Positions 36,294-49,412 of a stretch of DNA of 64,000 bases are shown here, one piece after another. The position numbers were made by a program, and so were the translations under genes. Origin of the DNA: Liolophura sinensis (taxonomy: Eukaryota > Mollusca > Polyplacophora > Chitonida > Chitonidae). The DNA lies in NCBI RefSeq assembly GCF_032854445.1, contig NC_088303.1, positions 37,271,501-37,335,500 of the forward strand. The letters run 5' to 3'. How positions within the stretch are numbered: position 1 is the first letter of the stretch; every line of letters starts with the position of its first letter. Under the pieces are notes generated by a model. That model had not been told where the DNA came from. It did no database searches and saw only the letters and a list, made by a program, of their open reading frames with translations.

Positions 36294-38477
36294 GTGCCCT
36301 TCGGTAGCCCAGACGACGTCAAATCTTTGGGCCAAGCCCATTTAACTCACCCAGCAAATGTCTTACTTCTAAGTCGAAGACAAACTCAATGTCTTTATCT
36401 GCATGTAAAATAAGCACACCATTTGTATATAAAAAAACACAAGGTACTTGATACAGTCCTGCTGTAAAAAGTACAATTGAACACTGACCCACATCAATAA
36501 GGTGCCAAAAAGATGCGCAATTGGGCCAGGCATCTCCAGCTGTTGAAAAATTGCAAAGTTCTATGGTTTCCATGGTGTAAGAGCCGTTGCTGGGCACGTG
36601 ATCTTGACATCATTGATTATTCATTTGTGGCTACAGCCAAAAGTATTGGTCGGAGAGCAACGCGGTTTGCACCACTCTATTTCTCGTCACAAAATACGTC
36701 GGATTAGCCTCTTACCAGCAGCATTGGAACAGTTTTTCCACTTTTGGATTTTTGCCTGGTCTTTTTGCGAATTGGAATCGGCTACATTTACTATGTACCA
36801 TCGCGACTGGTCATTACTATATTCAACTTTTCATTATAAGTTATGTGCCCTTCGGTAGCCCAGACGACGTCAAATCTTTGGGCCAAGCCCATTTAACTCA
36901 CCCAGCAAATGTCTTACTTCTAAGTCGAAGACAAACTCAATGTCTTTATCTACATGTAGAAAAACCACACCATTTGTATATAAAAAACATAAAGGTACTT
37001 CACACATTCCGCTGTAAACTGACCCACATCAATAAGGTGCCGAAAGATGCGCACTTGGGCCAGGCATCTCCAGCTGTTGAAAAATTGCAAATTTCCTTGG
37101 TTTCCATGGAGTAAGAGCCGTTGCTGGGCACGTGATCTTGACATCAATGATTATTCATTTGTGGCTATAGCCAAAAGTATTGGTCGGAGAGCAACGCGGT
37201 TTGCACCATTCGATTTCTCGTCACAAAATACGTCGGATTAGCCTCTTACCAGCAGCATTGGAACACTTTTTCCACTTTTGGATTTTTGCCTGGTGTTTTT
37301 GCGAATTGAAATCGACTACATTTACTATGTACCATCGCGACTGGTCATTACTATGTTCAACTTTTCATTATAAGTTATGTGCCCTTCGGTAGCCCAGAAG
37401 ACGTCAAATCTTTAGGCAAAGCATATTTAACTCACCCAGCAAATGTCTTACTTCTAAGTCGAAGACAAACTCAATGTCTTTATCTACATGTAGAAAAACC
37501 ACACCATTTGTATATAAAAAAAACACAAGGTACTTGATACAGTCCGCTGTAAAAAGTACAATTAAACACTGACCCACATCAATAAGGTGCCAAAAGATGC
37601 GCAATTGGGCCAGGCATCTCCAGCTGTTGAAAAATTGCAAATTTCCTTGGTTTCCATGGAGTAAGAGCCGTTGCTGGGCACGTGATCTTGACATCATTGA
37701 TTATTCAATTGTGGCTACAGCCAAAAGTATTGGTCGGAGAGCAACGCGGTTTGCACCATTCGATTTCTCGTCACAAAATACGTCGGATTAGTCTCTTACC
37801 AGCAGCATTGGAACAGTTTTTCTACTTTTGGATTTTTGCCTGGTCTTTTTGCGAATTGAAATCGGCTACATTTACTATGTACCATTGTAAATGGTCATTA
37901 CTATATTCAACTTTTCATTATAAGTTATGTGCCCTTCGGTAGCCCAGACGACGTCAAATCTTTGGGCCAAGCCCATTTAACTCACCCAGCAAATGTCTTA
38001 ATTCTAAGTCGAAGACAATCTCAATGTCTTTATCTACATGTAGAAAAACCACACCATTTGTATATAAAAAAACACAAGGTACTTGACACAGTCCGCTGTA
38101 AAAAGTACAATTGAACACTGACCCACATTAAACAGGTTCCAAAAGATGCGCAATTGGGCCAGGCATCTCCAGCTGTTAAAAAATTGCAAATTTCCTTGGT
38201 TTCCATGGAGTAAGAGCCGTTGCTGGGCACGTGATCTTGACATCATTGATTATTCATTTGTTACTACAGCCAAAAGTATTGGTCGGAGAGCAACGCGGTT
38301 TGCACCATTCGATTTCTCGTCAGAAAATACGTCGGATTAGCCTCTTACCAGCAGGATTGGAACAGTTTTTCCACTTTTGGATTTTTGCCTGGTCTTTTTG
38401 TGAATTGAAATCGGCTACATTTACTATGTACCATCGCGACTGGTCATTACTATATTCAACTTTTCATTATAAGTTAT
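36294..38477. repeat. N-V-X-W higher-order unit, copy 2 (2184 bp)
   Basis: Anchors are 36294 N, 36845 V, 37379 X and 37929 W. It carries 'gcaaagttctatgg' and 'ccatggtgtaag' in the N monomer and 'gatgcgcacttgg' in the V monomer, both repeated 2182 bp downstream. Private indels in its N monomer ('cagtcctgctg', 'ccaaaaagatg') lengthen it to 551. Confidence 0.87.
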
Positions 38478-41400
38478 GTGCCCTTCGGTAGCCCAGACGA
38501 CGTCAAATCTTTGGGCCAAGCCCATTTAACTCACCCAGCAAATGTCTTACTTCTAAGTCGAAGACAAACTCAATGTCTTTATCTGCATGTAAATAAAGCA
38601 CACCATTTGTATATAAAAAAACACAAGGTACTTGATACAGTCTGCTGTAAAAAGTACAATTGAACACTGACCCACATCAATAAGGTGCCAAAAGATGCGC
38701 AATTGGGCCAGGCATCTCCAGCTGTTGAAAAATTGCAAAGTTCTATGGTTTCCATGGTGTAAGAGCCGTTGCTGGGCACGTGATCTTGACATCATTGATT
38801 ATTCATTTGTGGCTACAGCCAAAAGTATTGGTCGGAGAGCAACGCGGTTTGCACCACTCTATTTCTCGTCACAAAATACGTCGGATTAGCCTCTTACCAG
38901 CAGCATTGGAACAGTTTTTCCACTTTTGGATTTTTGCCTGGTCTTTTTGCGAATTGGAATCGGCTACATTTACTATGTACCATCGCGACTGGTCATTACT
39001 ATATTCAACTTTTCATTATAAGTTATGTGCCCTTCGGTAGCCCAGACGACGTCAAATCTTTGGGCCAAGCCCATTTAACTCACCCAGCAAATGTCTTACT
39101 TCTAAGTCGAAGACAAACTCAATGTCTTTATCTACATGTAGAAAAACCACACCATTTGTATATAAAAAACATAAAGGTACTTCACACATTCCGCTGTAAA
39201 CTGACCCACATCAATAAGGTGCCGAAAGATGCGCACTTGGGCCAGGCATCTCCAGCTGTTGAAAAATTGCAAATTTCCTTGGTTTCCATGGAGTAAGAGC
39301 CGTTGCTGGGCACGTGATCTTGACATCAATGATTATTCATTTGTGGCTATAGCCAAAAGTATTGGTCGGAGAGCAACGCGGTTTGCACCATTCGATTTCT
39401 CGTCACAAAATACGTCGGATTAGCCTCTTACCAGCAGCATTGGAACACTTTTTCCACTTTTGGATTTTTGCCTGGTGTTTTTGCGAATTGAAATCGACTA
39501 CATTTACTATGTACCATCGCGACTGGTCATTACTATGTTCAACTTTTCATTATAAGTTATGTGCCCTTCGGTAGCCCAGAAGACGTCAAATCTTTAAGCA
39601 AAGCATATTTAACTAACCCAGCAAATGTCTTACTTCTAAGTCGAAGACAAACTCAATGTCTTTATCTACATGTAGAAAAACCACACCATTTGTATATAAA
39701 AAAAACACAAGGTACTTGATACAGTCCGCTGTAAAAAGTACAATTAAACACTGACCCACATTAATAAGGTGCCAAAAGATGCGCAATTGGGCCAGGCATC
39801 TCCAGCTGTTGAAAAATTGCAAATTTCCTTGGTTTCCATGGAGTAAGAGCCGTTGCTGGGCACGTGATCTTGACATCATTGATTATTCAATTGTGGCTAC
39901 AGCCAAAAGTATTGGTCGGAGAGCAACGCAGTTTGCACCATTCGATTTCTCGTCACAAAATACGTCGGATTAGTCTCTTACCAGCAGCATTGGAACAGTT
40001 TTTCCACTTTTGGATTTTTGCCTGGTCTTTTTGCGAATTGAAATCGGCTACATTTACTATGAACCATTGTAAATGGTCATTACTATATTCAACTTTTCAT
40101 TATAAGTTATGTGCCCTTCGGTAGCCCAGACGACGTCAAATCTTTGGGCCAAGCCCATTTAACTCACCCAGCAAATGTCTTAATTCTAAGTCGAAGACAA
40201 GCTCAATGTCTTTATCTACATGTAGAAAAACCACACCATTTGTATGTAAAAAAACACAAGGTACTTGACACAGTCCGCTGTAAAAAGTACAATTGAACAC
40301 TGACCCACATTAAACAGGTGCCAAAAGATGCGCAATTGGGCCAGGCATCTCCAGCTGTTAAAAAATTGCAAATTTCCTTGGTTTCCATGGAGTAAGAGCC
40401 GTTGCTGGGCACGTGATCTTGACATCATTGATTATTTATTTGTTACTACAGCCAAAAGTATTGGTCGGAGAGGAACGCGGTTTGCACCATTCGATTTCTC
40501 GTCAGAAAATACGTCGGATTAGCCTCTTACCAGCAGCATTGGAACAGTTTTTCCACTTTTGGATTTTTGCCTGGTCTTTTTGAGAATTGAAATCGGCTAC
40601 ATTTACTATGTACCATCGCGACTGGTCATTACTATGTTCAACTTTTCATTATAAGTTATGTGCCCTTCGGTAACCCAGACGACGTCAAATCTTTGGGCAA
40701 AGCCCATTTAACTCACCCAGCAAATGTCTTACTTCTAAGTCGAAGACAAACTCAATGTCTTTATCTACATGTAGAAAAACCACACCATTTGTATATAAAA
40801 AAACACAAGGTACTTGATACAGTCTGCTGTAAAAAGTACAATTGAACACTGACCCACATTAATAAGGTACCAAAAGATGCGCAATTGGGCCAGGCATCTC
40901 CAGGTGTTGAAAAATTGCAAATTTCCTTGGTTTCCATGGAGTAAGAGCCGTTGCTGGGCGCGTGATCTTGACATCAATGATTATTCATTTGTGGCTACAG
41001 CCAAAAGTATTGGTCGGAGAGCAACGCGGTTTGCACCACTCTATTTCTCGTCACAAAATACGTCGGATTAGTCTCTTACCAGCAGCATTGGAACAGTTTT
41101 TCCACTTTTGGATTTTTGCCTGGTCTTTTTGCGAATTGGAATCGGCTACATTTACTATGTACCATCGCGACTGGTCATTACTATATTCAACTTTTCATTA
41201 TAAGTTATGTGCCCTTCGGTAGCCCAGACGACGTCAAATCTTTGGGCCAAGCCCATTTAACTCACCCAGCAAATGTCTTACTTCTAAGTCGAAGACAAAC
41301 TCAATGTCTTTATCTACATGTAGAAAAACCACACCATTTGTATATAAAAAACATAAAGGTACTTGACACATTCCGCTGTAAAAAGTACAATTGAACACTG

Positions 41401-41757
41401 ACCCACATCAATAAGGTGCCAAAAGATGCGCAATTGGGCCAGGCATCTCCAGCTGTTGAAAAATTGCAAATTTCCTTGGTTTCCATGGAGTAAGAGCCGT
41501 TGCTGGGCACGTGATCTTGACATCAATGATTGTTAATTTCTGGCTACAGCCAAAAGTATTGGCCGGAGAGCAACGCAGTTTGCACCATTCGATTTCTCGT
41601 CACAAAATACGTCGGATTAGTCTCTTACCAGCAGCATTGGAACAGTTTTTCCACTTTTGGACTTTTGCCTGGTCTTTTTGCGAATTGAAATCGGCTACAT
41701 TTACTATGTACCATCGTAAATGGTCATTACTATATTCAACTTTTCATTATAAGTTAT
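38478..41757. repeat. N-V-X-W-P-V' block, copy 1
   Basis: Anchors are 38478 N, 39027 V, 39561 X, 40111 W, 40660 P and 41209 V' (V substitutions without the 15-bp deletion). The same six classes in the same order recur at 46134-49412 (offset 7655 from X onward). The shared marker 'tatgaaccattg' in the X monomers (about 40060 and 47715) and 'ggccggagag' at the end of V' support common descent. Confidence 0.85.
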
Positions 41758-42291
41758 GTGCCCTTCGGTAGCCCAGACGACGTCAAATCTTTGGGCCAAG
41801 CCCATTTAACTCACCCAGCAAATGTCTTACTTCTAAGTCGAAGACAAACTCAATGTCTTTATCTACATGTAGAAAAACCACACCATTTGTTTATAAAAAA
41901 CATAAAGGTACTTCACACATTCCGCTGTAAACTGACCCACATCAATAAGGTGCCGAAAGATGCGCACTTGGGCCAGGCATCTCCAGCTGTTGAAAAATTG
42001 CAAATTTCCTTGGTTTCCATGGAGTAAGAGCCGTTGCTGGGCACGTGATCTTGACATCATTGATTATTCATTTGTGGCTACAGCCAAAAGTATTGGTCGG
42101 AGAGCAACGCGGTTTGCACCATTCGATTTCTCGTCAAAATATACGTCGGATTAGCTTCTTACCAGCAGCATTGGAACAGTTTTTCCACTTTTGGATTTTT
42201 GCCTGGTCTTTTTGCGAATTGAAATCGGCTACATTTACTATGTACCATCGCGACTGGTCATTACTATATTCAACATTTCATTATAAGTTAT
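41758..42291. repeat. Extra V monomer (534 bp)
   Basis: Follows V' directly and carries the 15-bp deletion. Its TATA-like motif is changed ('tttataaaa' instead of 'tatataaaa'), and it has 'tcaaaatatacg', an allele seen again near 62640. Confidence 0.85.
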
Positions 42292-45200
42292 GTGCCCTTC
42301 GGTAGCCCAGACGACGTCAAATCTTTGGGCCAAGCCCATTTAACTCACCCAGCAAATGTCTTACTTCTAAGTCGAAGAGAAACTCAATGTCTTTATCTAC
42401 ATGTAGAAAAACCACACCATTTGTATATAAAAAAACACAAGGTACTTGATACAGTCCGCTGTAAAAAGTACAATTGAACACTGACCCACATTAATAAGGT
42501 ACCAAAAGATGCGCAATTGGGCCAGGCATCTCCAGCTGTTGAAAAATTGCAAATTTCCTTGGTTTCCATGGAGTAAGAGCCGTTGCTGGGCGCGTGATCT
42601 TGATATAAATGATTATTCATTTATGGCTACAGCCAAAAGTATTGGTCGGAGAGCAACGCGGTTTGCACCATTCGATTTCTCGTCACAAATTACGTCGGAT
42701 TAGCCTCTTACCAGCAGCATTGGAACAGTTTTTCCACTTTTGGATTTTTGCCTGGTCTTTTGGCGAATTGAAATCGGCTACATTTACTATGTACCATCGC
42801 GACTGGTCATTACTATGTTCAACTTTTCATTATAAGTTATGTGCCCTTCGGTAGCCCAGACGACGTCAAACCTTTGGGCCAAGCCCATTTAACTCACCCA
42901 GCAAGTGTCTTACTTCTAAGTCGAAGACAAACTCAATGTCTTTATCTGCATGTAAAAAACGCACACCATTTGTATATAAAAAAACACAAGGTACTTGATA
43001 CAGTCTGCTGTAAAAAGTACAACTGAACACTGACCCACATCAATAAGGTGCCAAAAGATGCGCAATTGGGCCCTGCATCTCCAGGTGTTGAAAAATTGCA
43101 AATTTCCTTGGTTTCCATGGAGTAAGAGCCGTTGCTGGGCACGTGATCTTGACATCATTGATTATTCATTTGTGGCTACAGCCAAAAGTATTGGTCGGAG
43201 AGCAACGCGGTTTGCACCATTCGATTTCTCGTCACAAAATATGTCGGATTAGCCTCTTACCAGCAGCATTGGAACAGTTTTTCCACTTTTGGATTTTTGC
43301 CTGGTCTTTTTGCGAATTGAAATCGGCTACATTTACTATGTACCATAGCGACTGGTCATTACTATATTCAACTTTTCATTATAAGTTATGTGCCCTTCGG
43401 TAGCCCAGACGACGTCAAATCTTTGGGCCAAGCCCATTTAACTCACCCAGCAAATGTCTTACTTCTAAGTCGAAGACAAACTCAATGTCTTTATCTACAT
43501 GTAGAAAAACCACACCATTTGTATATAAAAAACACAAGGTACTTGATACAGTCTGCTGTAAAAAGTACAATTGAACACTGACCCACATTAAACAGGTGCC
43601 AAAAGATGCGCAATTGGGCCAGGCATCTCCAGCTGTTAAAAAATTGCAAATTTCCTTGGTTTCCATGGAGTAAGAGTCGTTGCTGGGCACGTGATCTTGA
43701 CATCAATGATTATTTAATTGTGGCTACAGCCAAAAGTATTGGTCGGAGAGCAACGCGGTTTGCACGATTCGATTTCTCGTCACAAAATACGTCGGATTAG
43801 CCTCTTACCAGCAGCATTGGAACAGTTTTTCCACTTTTGGATTTTTGCCTGGTCTTTTTGCGAATTGAAATCGGCTACATTTACTATGTACCATCGCGAC
43901 TGGTCATTACTATATTCAACTTTTCATTATAAGTTATGTGCCCTTCGGTAGCCCAGACGACGTCAAATCTTTGGGCCAAGCCCATTTAACTCACCCAGCA
44001 AATGTCTTACTTCTAAGTCGAAGACAAACTCAATGTCTTTATCTACATGTAGAAAAACCACACCATTTGTATATAAAAAAACACAAGGTACTTGATACAG
44101 TCCGCTGTAAAAAATACAATTGAACACTGACCCACATCAATAAGGTGCCAAAAAATGCGCAATTGCACCAGGGATCTCCAGGTGTTGAAAAATTGCAAAT
44201 TTCCTTGGTTTCCATGGAGTAAGAGCCGTTGCTGGGCACGTGATCTTGACATCATTGATTATTCATTTGTGGCTACAGCCAAAAGTATTGGTCGGAGAGC
44301 AACGCGGTTTGCACCATTCGATTTCTCGTCACAAAATACGTCGGATTAGCCTCTTACCAGCAGCATTGGAACAGTTTTTCCACTTTTGGATTTTTGCCTG
44401 GTCTTTTTGCGAATTGAAATCGGCTACATTTACTATGTACCATCGCGAATGGTCATTACCATGTTCAACTTTTCATTATAAGTTATGTGCCCTTCGGTAG
44501 CCCAGACGACGTCAAATCTTTGGGCAAAGCCCATTTAACTCACCCAGCAAATGTCTTACTTCTAAGTCGAAGACAAACTCAATGTCTTTATCTACATGTA
44601 GAAAAACCACACCATTTGTATATAAAAAAACACAAGGTACTTGATACAGTCCACTGTAAAAAATACAATTGAACACTGACCCACATCAATAAGGTGCCGA
44701 AAGATGCGCAATTGGGCCAGGCATCTCCAGGTGTTGAAAAATTGCAAATTTCCTTGGTTTCCATGGAGTAAGAGCCGTTGCTGGGCGCGTGATCTTGACA
44801 TCAATGATTATTCATTTGTGGCTACAGCCAAAAGTATTGGTCGGAGAGCAACGCGGTTTGCACCATTCGATTTCTCGTCACAAATTACGTCGGATTAGCC
44901 TCTTACCAGCAGCATTGGAACAGTTTTTCCACTTTTGGATATTTGCCTGGTCTTTTTGCGAATTGAAATCGGCTACATTTACTATGTACCATCGCGACTG
45001 GTCATTACTATATTCAACTTTTCATTATAAGTTATGTGCCCTTCGGTAGAACAGAAGACGTCAAATCTTTGGGCAAAGCATATTTAACTCACCCAGCAAA
45101 TGTCTTACTTCTAAGTCGAAGACAAACTCAATGTCTTTATCTACATGTAGAAAAGCCACACCATTTGTATATAAAAAAACACAAGGTACTTGACACAGAC

Positions 45201-46133
45201 CGCTGTAAAAAGTACAATTGAACACTGACCCACATCAATAAGGTGCCAAAAGATGCGCAAATGGGCCAGGCATCTCTAGCTGTTAAAAAATTGCAAATTT
45301 CCTTGGTTTCCATGGAGTAAGAGCCGTTGCTGGGCACGTGATCTTGACATCATTGATTATTCAATTGTGGGTACAGCCAAAAGTATTGGTCGGAGAGCAA
45401 CGCGGTTTGCACCATTCGATTTCTCGTCACAAAATACGTCGGATTTGTCTCTTACGAGCAGCATTGGAACAGTTTTTCCACTTTTGGATTTTTGCCTGGT
45501 CTTTTTGCGAATTAAAATCGGCTACATTTACTATGTACCATCGTAAATGGTTATTACTATATTCAACTTTTCATTATAAGTTATGTGCCCTTCGGTAGCC
45601 CAGACGACGTCAAATCTTTGGGCCAAGCCCATTTAACTCACCCAGCAAATGTCTTACTTCTAAGTCGAAGACAAACTCAATGTCTTTATCTACATGTAGA
45701 AAAACCACACCATTTGTATATAAAAAAACACAAGGCACTTGATACAGTCCACTGTAAAAAATACAACTGAACACTGACCCACATCAATAAGGTGCCAAAA
45801 GATGTGCAATTGCGCCAGGCATCTCCAGCTGTTAAAAAATTGCAAATTTCCTTGGTTTCCATGGAGTAAGAGTCGTTGCTGGGCACGTGATCTTGACATC
45901 AATGATTATTCAATTGTGGCTACAGCCAAAAGTATTGGTCGGAGAGCAACGCGGTTTCAACGATTCGATTTCTCGTCACAAAATACGTCGGATTAGCCTC
46001 TTACCAGCAGCATTGGAACAGTTTTTCCACTTTGGGATTTTTGCCTGGTCTTTTTGCGAATTGAAATCGGCTACATTTACTATGTACCATCGCGACTGAT
46101 CATTACTATATTCAACTTTTCATTATAAGTTAT
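42292..46133. repeat. Mixed monomers without a clear higher-order unit
   Basis: Anchors are 42292, 42841 (N), 43390, 43938, 44487, 45036 and 45585. They carry many private changes (for example 'gggccctgcatc' at 43069, 'cagggatctcc' at 44168, 'gtagaacagaag' at 45047, 'gtttcaacgattcg' at 45954). I found no block here that repeats as a unit; this stretch looks less homogenised than its neighbours. Confidence 0.7.
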
Positions 46134-49100
46134 GTGCCCTTCGGTAGCCCAGACGACGTCAAATCTTTGGGCCAAGCCCATTTAACTCACCCAGCAAATG
46201 TCTTACTTCTAAGTCGAAGACAAACTCAATGTCTTTATCTGCATGTAAAAAAAGCACACCATTTGTATATAAAAAAACACAACGTACTTGATACAGTCTG
46301 CTGTAAAAAGTACAACTGAACACTGACCCACATCAATAAGGTGCCAAAAGATGCGCAATTGGGCCAGGCATCTCCAGCTGTTGAAAAATTGCAAATTTCC
46401 TTGGTTTCCATGGAGTAAGAGCCGTTGCTGGGCACGTGATCTTGACATCATTGATTATTCATTTGTTGCTACAGCCAAAAGTATTGGTCGGAGAGCAACG
46501 CGGTTTGCACCATTCGATTTCTCGTCACAAAATACGTCGGATTAGCCTCTTACCAGCAGCATTGGAACAGTTTTTCCACTTTTGGATTGTTGCCTGGTCT
46601 TTTTGCGAATTGGAATCGGCTACATTTACTATGTACCATCGCGACTGGTCATTACTATGTTCAACTTTTCATTATAAGTTATGTGCCCTTCGGTAGCCCA
46701 GACGACGTCAAATCTTTGGGCCAAGCCCATTTAACTCACCCAGCAAATGTCTTACTTCTAAGTCGAAGACAAACTCAATGTCTTTATCTACATGTAGAAA
46801 AACCACACCATTTGTATATAAAAACATAAAGGTACTTCACACATTCCGCTGTAAACTGACCCACATCAATAAGGTGCCGAAAGATGCGCACTTGGGCCAG
46901 GCATCTCCAGCTGTTGAAAAATTGCAAAGTTCTATGGTTTCCATGGAGTAAGAGCCGTTGCTGGGCACGTGATCTTGACATCAATGATTATTCATTTGTG
47001 GCTATAGCCAAAAGTATTGGTCGGAGAGCAACGCGGTTTGCACCATTCGATTTCTCGTCACAAAATACGTCGGATTAGCCTCTTACCAGCAGCATTGGAA
47101 CACTTTTTCTATTTTTGGATTTTTGCCTGGTGTTTTTGCGAATTGAAATCGACTACATTTACTATGTACCATCGCGACTGGTCATTACTATGTTCAACTT
47201 TTCATTATAAGTTATGTGCCCTTCGGTAGCCCAGACGACGTCAAATCTTTAGGCAAAGCATATTTAACTCACCCAGCAAATGTCTTACTTCTAAGTCGAA
47301 GACAAACTCAATGTCTTTATCTACATGTAGAAAAACCACACCATTTGTATATAAAAAAAACACAAGGTACTTGATACAGTCCGCTGTAAAAAGTACAATT
47401 AAACACTGACCCACATCAATAAGGTGCCAAAAGATGCGCAATTGGGCCAGGCATCTCCAGCTGTTGAAAAATTGCAAATTTCCTTGGTTTCCATGGAGTA
47501 AGAGCCGTTGCTGGGCACGTGATCTTGACATCATTGATTATTCAATTGTGGCTACAGCCAAAAGTATTGGTCGGAGAGCAACGCAGTTTGCACCATTCGA
47601 TTTCTCGTCACAAAATACGTCGGATTAGTCTCTTACCAGCAGCATTGGAACAGTTTTTCCACTTTTGGATTTTTGCCTGGTCTTTTTGCGAATTGAAATC
47701 GGCTACATTTACTATGAACCATTGTAAATGGTCATTACTATATTCAACTTTTCATTATAAGTTATGTGCCCTTCGGTAGCCCAGACGACGTCAAATCTTT
47801 GGGCCAAGCCCATTTAACTCACCCAGCAAATGTCTTAATTCTAAGTCGAAGACAAGCTCAATGTCTTTATCTACATGTAGAAAAACCACACCATTTGTAT
47901 ATAAAAAAACACAAGGTACTTGACACAGTCCGCTGTAAAAAGTACAATTGAACACTGACCCACATTAAACAGGTGCCAAAAGATGCGCAATTGGGCCAGG
48001 CATCTCCAGCTGTTAAAAAATTGCAAATTTCCTTGGTTTCCATGGAGTAAGAGCCGTTGCTGGGCACGTGATCTTGACATCATTGATTTTTCATTTGTTA
48101 CTACAGCCAAAAGTATTGGTCGGAGAGGAACGCGGTTTGCACCATTCGATTTCTCGTCAGAAAATACGTCGGATTAGCCTCTTACCAGCAGCATTGGAAC
48201 AGTTTTTCCACTTTTGGATTTTTGCCTGGTCTTTTTGTGAATTGAAATCGGCTACATTTACTATGTACCATCGCGACTGGTCATTACTATGTTCAACTTT
48301 TCATTATAAGTTATGTGCCCTTCGGTAGCCCAGACGACGTCAAATCTTTGGGCAAAGCCCATTTAACTCACCCAGCAAATGTCTTACTTCTAAGTCGAAG
48401 ACAAACTCAATGTCTTTATCTACATGTAGAAAAACCACACCATTTGTATATAAAAAAACACAAGGTACTTGATACAGTCTGCTGTAAAAAGTACAATTGA
48501 ACACTGACCCACATCAATAAGGTGCCAAAAGATGCGCAATTGGGCCAGGCATCTCCAGCTGTTGAAAAATTGCAAAGTTCTATGGTTTCCATGGTGTAAG
48601 AGCCGTTGCTGGGCACGTGATCTTGACATCATTGATTATTCATTTGTGGCTACAGCCAAAAGTATTGGTCGGAGAACAACGCGGTTTGCACCACTCTATT
48701 TCTCGTCACAAAATACGTCCGATTAGCCTCTTACCAGCAGCATTGGAACAGTGTTTCCAGTTTTGGATTTTTGCCTGGTCTTTTTGCGAATTGGAATCGG
48801 CTACATTTACTATGTACCATCGCGACTGGTCATTACTATATTCAACTTTTCATTATAAGTTATGTGCCCTTCGGTAGCCCAGACGACGTCAAATCTTTGG
48901 GCCAAGCCCATTTAACTCACCGAGCAAATGTCTTACTTCTAAGTCGAAGACAAACTCAATGTCTTTATCTACATGTAGAAAAACCACACCATTTGTATAT
49001 AAAAAACATAAAGGTACTTGACACATTCAGCTGTAAAAAGTACAATTGAACACTGACCCACATCAATAAGGTGCCAAAAGATGCGCAATTGGGCCAGGCA

Positions 49101-49412
49101 TCTCCAGCTGTTGAAAAATTGCAAATTTCCTTGGTTTCCATGGAGTAAGAGCCGTTGCTGGGCACGTGATCTTGACATCAATGATTGTTCATTTCTGGCT
49201 ACAGCCAAAAGTATTGGCCGGAGAGCAACGCGGTTTGCACCATTCGATTTCTCGTCACAAAATACGTCGGATTAGCCTCTTACCAGCAGCATTGGAACAG
49301 TTTTTCCACTTTTGGATTTTTGCCTGGTCTTTTTGTGAATTGAAATCGGCTACATTTACTATGTACCTTCGCGACTGGTCATTACTATGTTCAACTTTTC
49401 ATTATAAGTTAT
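46134..49412. repeat. N-V-X-W-P-V' block, copy 2 (7655 bp from copy 1)
   Basis: Anchors are 46134 N, 46683 V, 47216 X, 47766 W, 48315 P and 48864 V'. The V monomer here is 533 bp (15-bp deletion plus one A fewer). Its P monomer carries 'gcaaagttctatgg' and 'ccatggtgtaag', the alleles found in the N monomers at 36294 and 38478, so alleles have moved between classes. Confidence 0.85.

Larger units (their letters stand above)
20447..47215. repeat. V-type monomers: 15-bp deletion variant, ten copies
   Basis: In these monomers 'gctgtaaa' joins 'ctgaccc' directly, whereas other monomers have 15 bp more between them. They also share 'acataaagg' and 'cacacattccgc'. The deletion joints lie after 20620, 25001, 26634, 30467, 33200, 34834, 37018, 39200, 41931 and 46855. 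The class is confined to this interval. Two monomers (41209 and 48864) have the substitutions but keep the 15 bp. Confidence 0.9.

Noticed and set aside
24735-39296. 120-codon open frame at 24735-25097, 26368-26730, 36752-37114 and 38934-39296
   Set aside because: It exists only because the 15-bp deletion in V monomers joins two short frames. It is a by-product of the deletion, with no sign of selection for coding.
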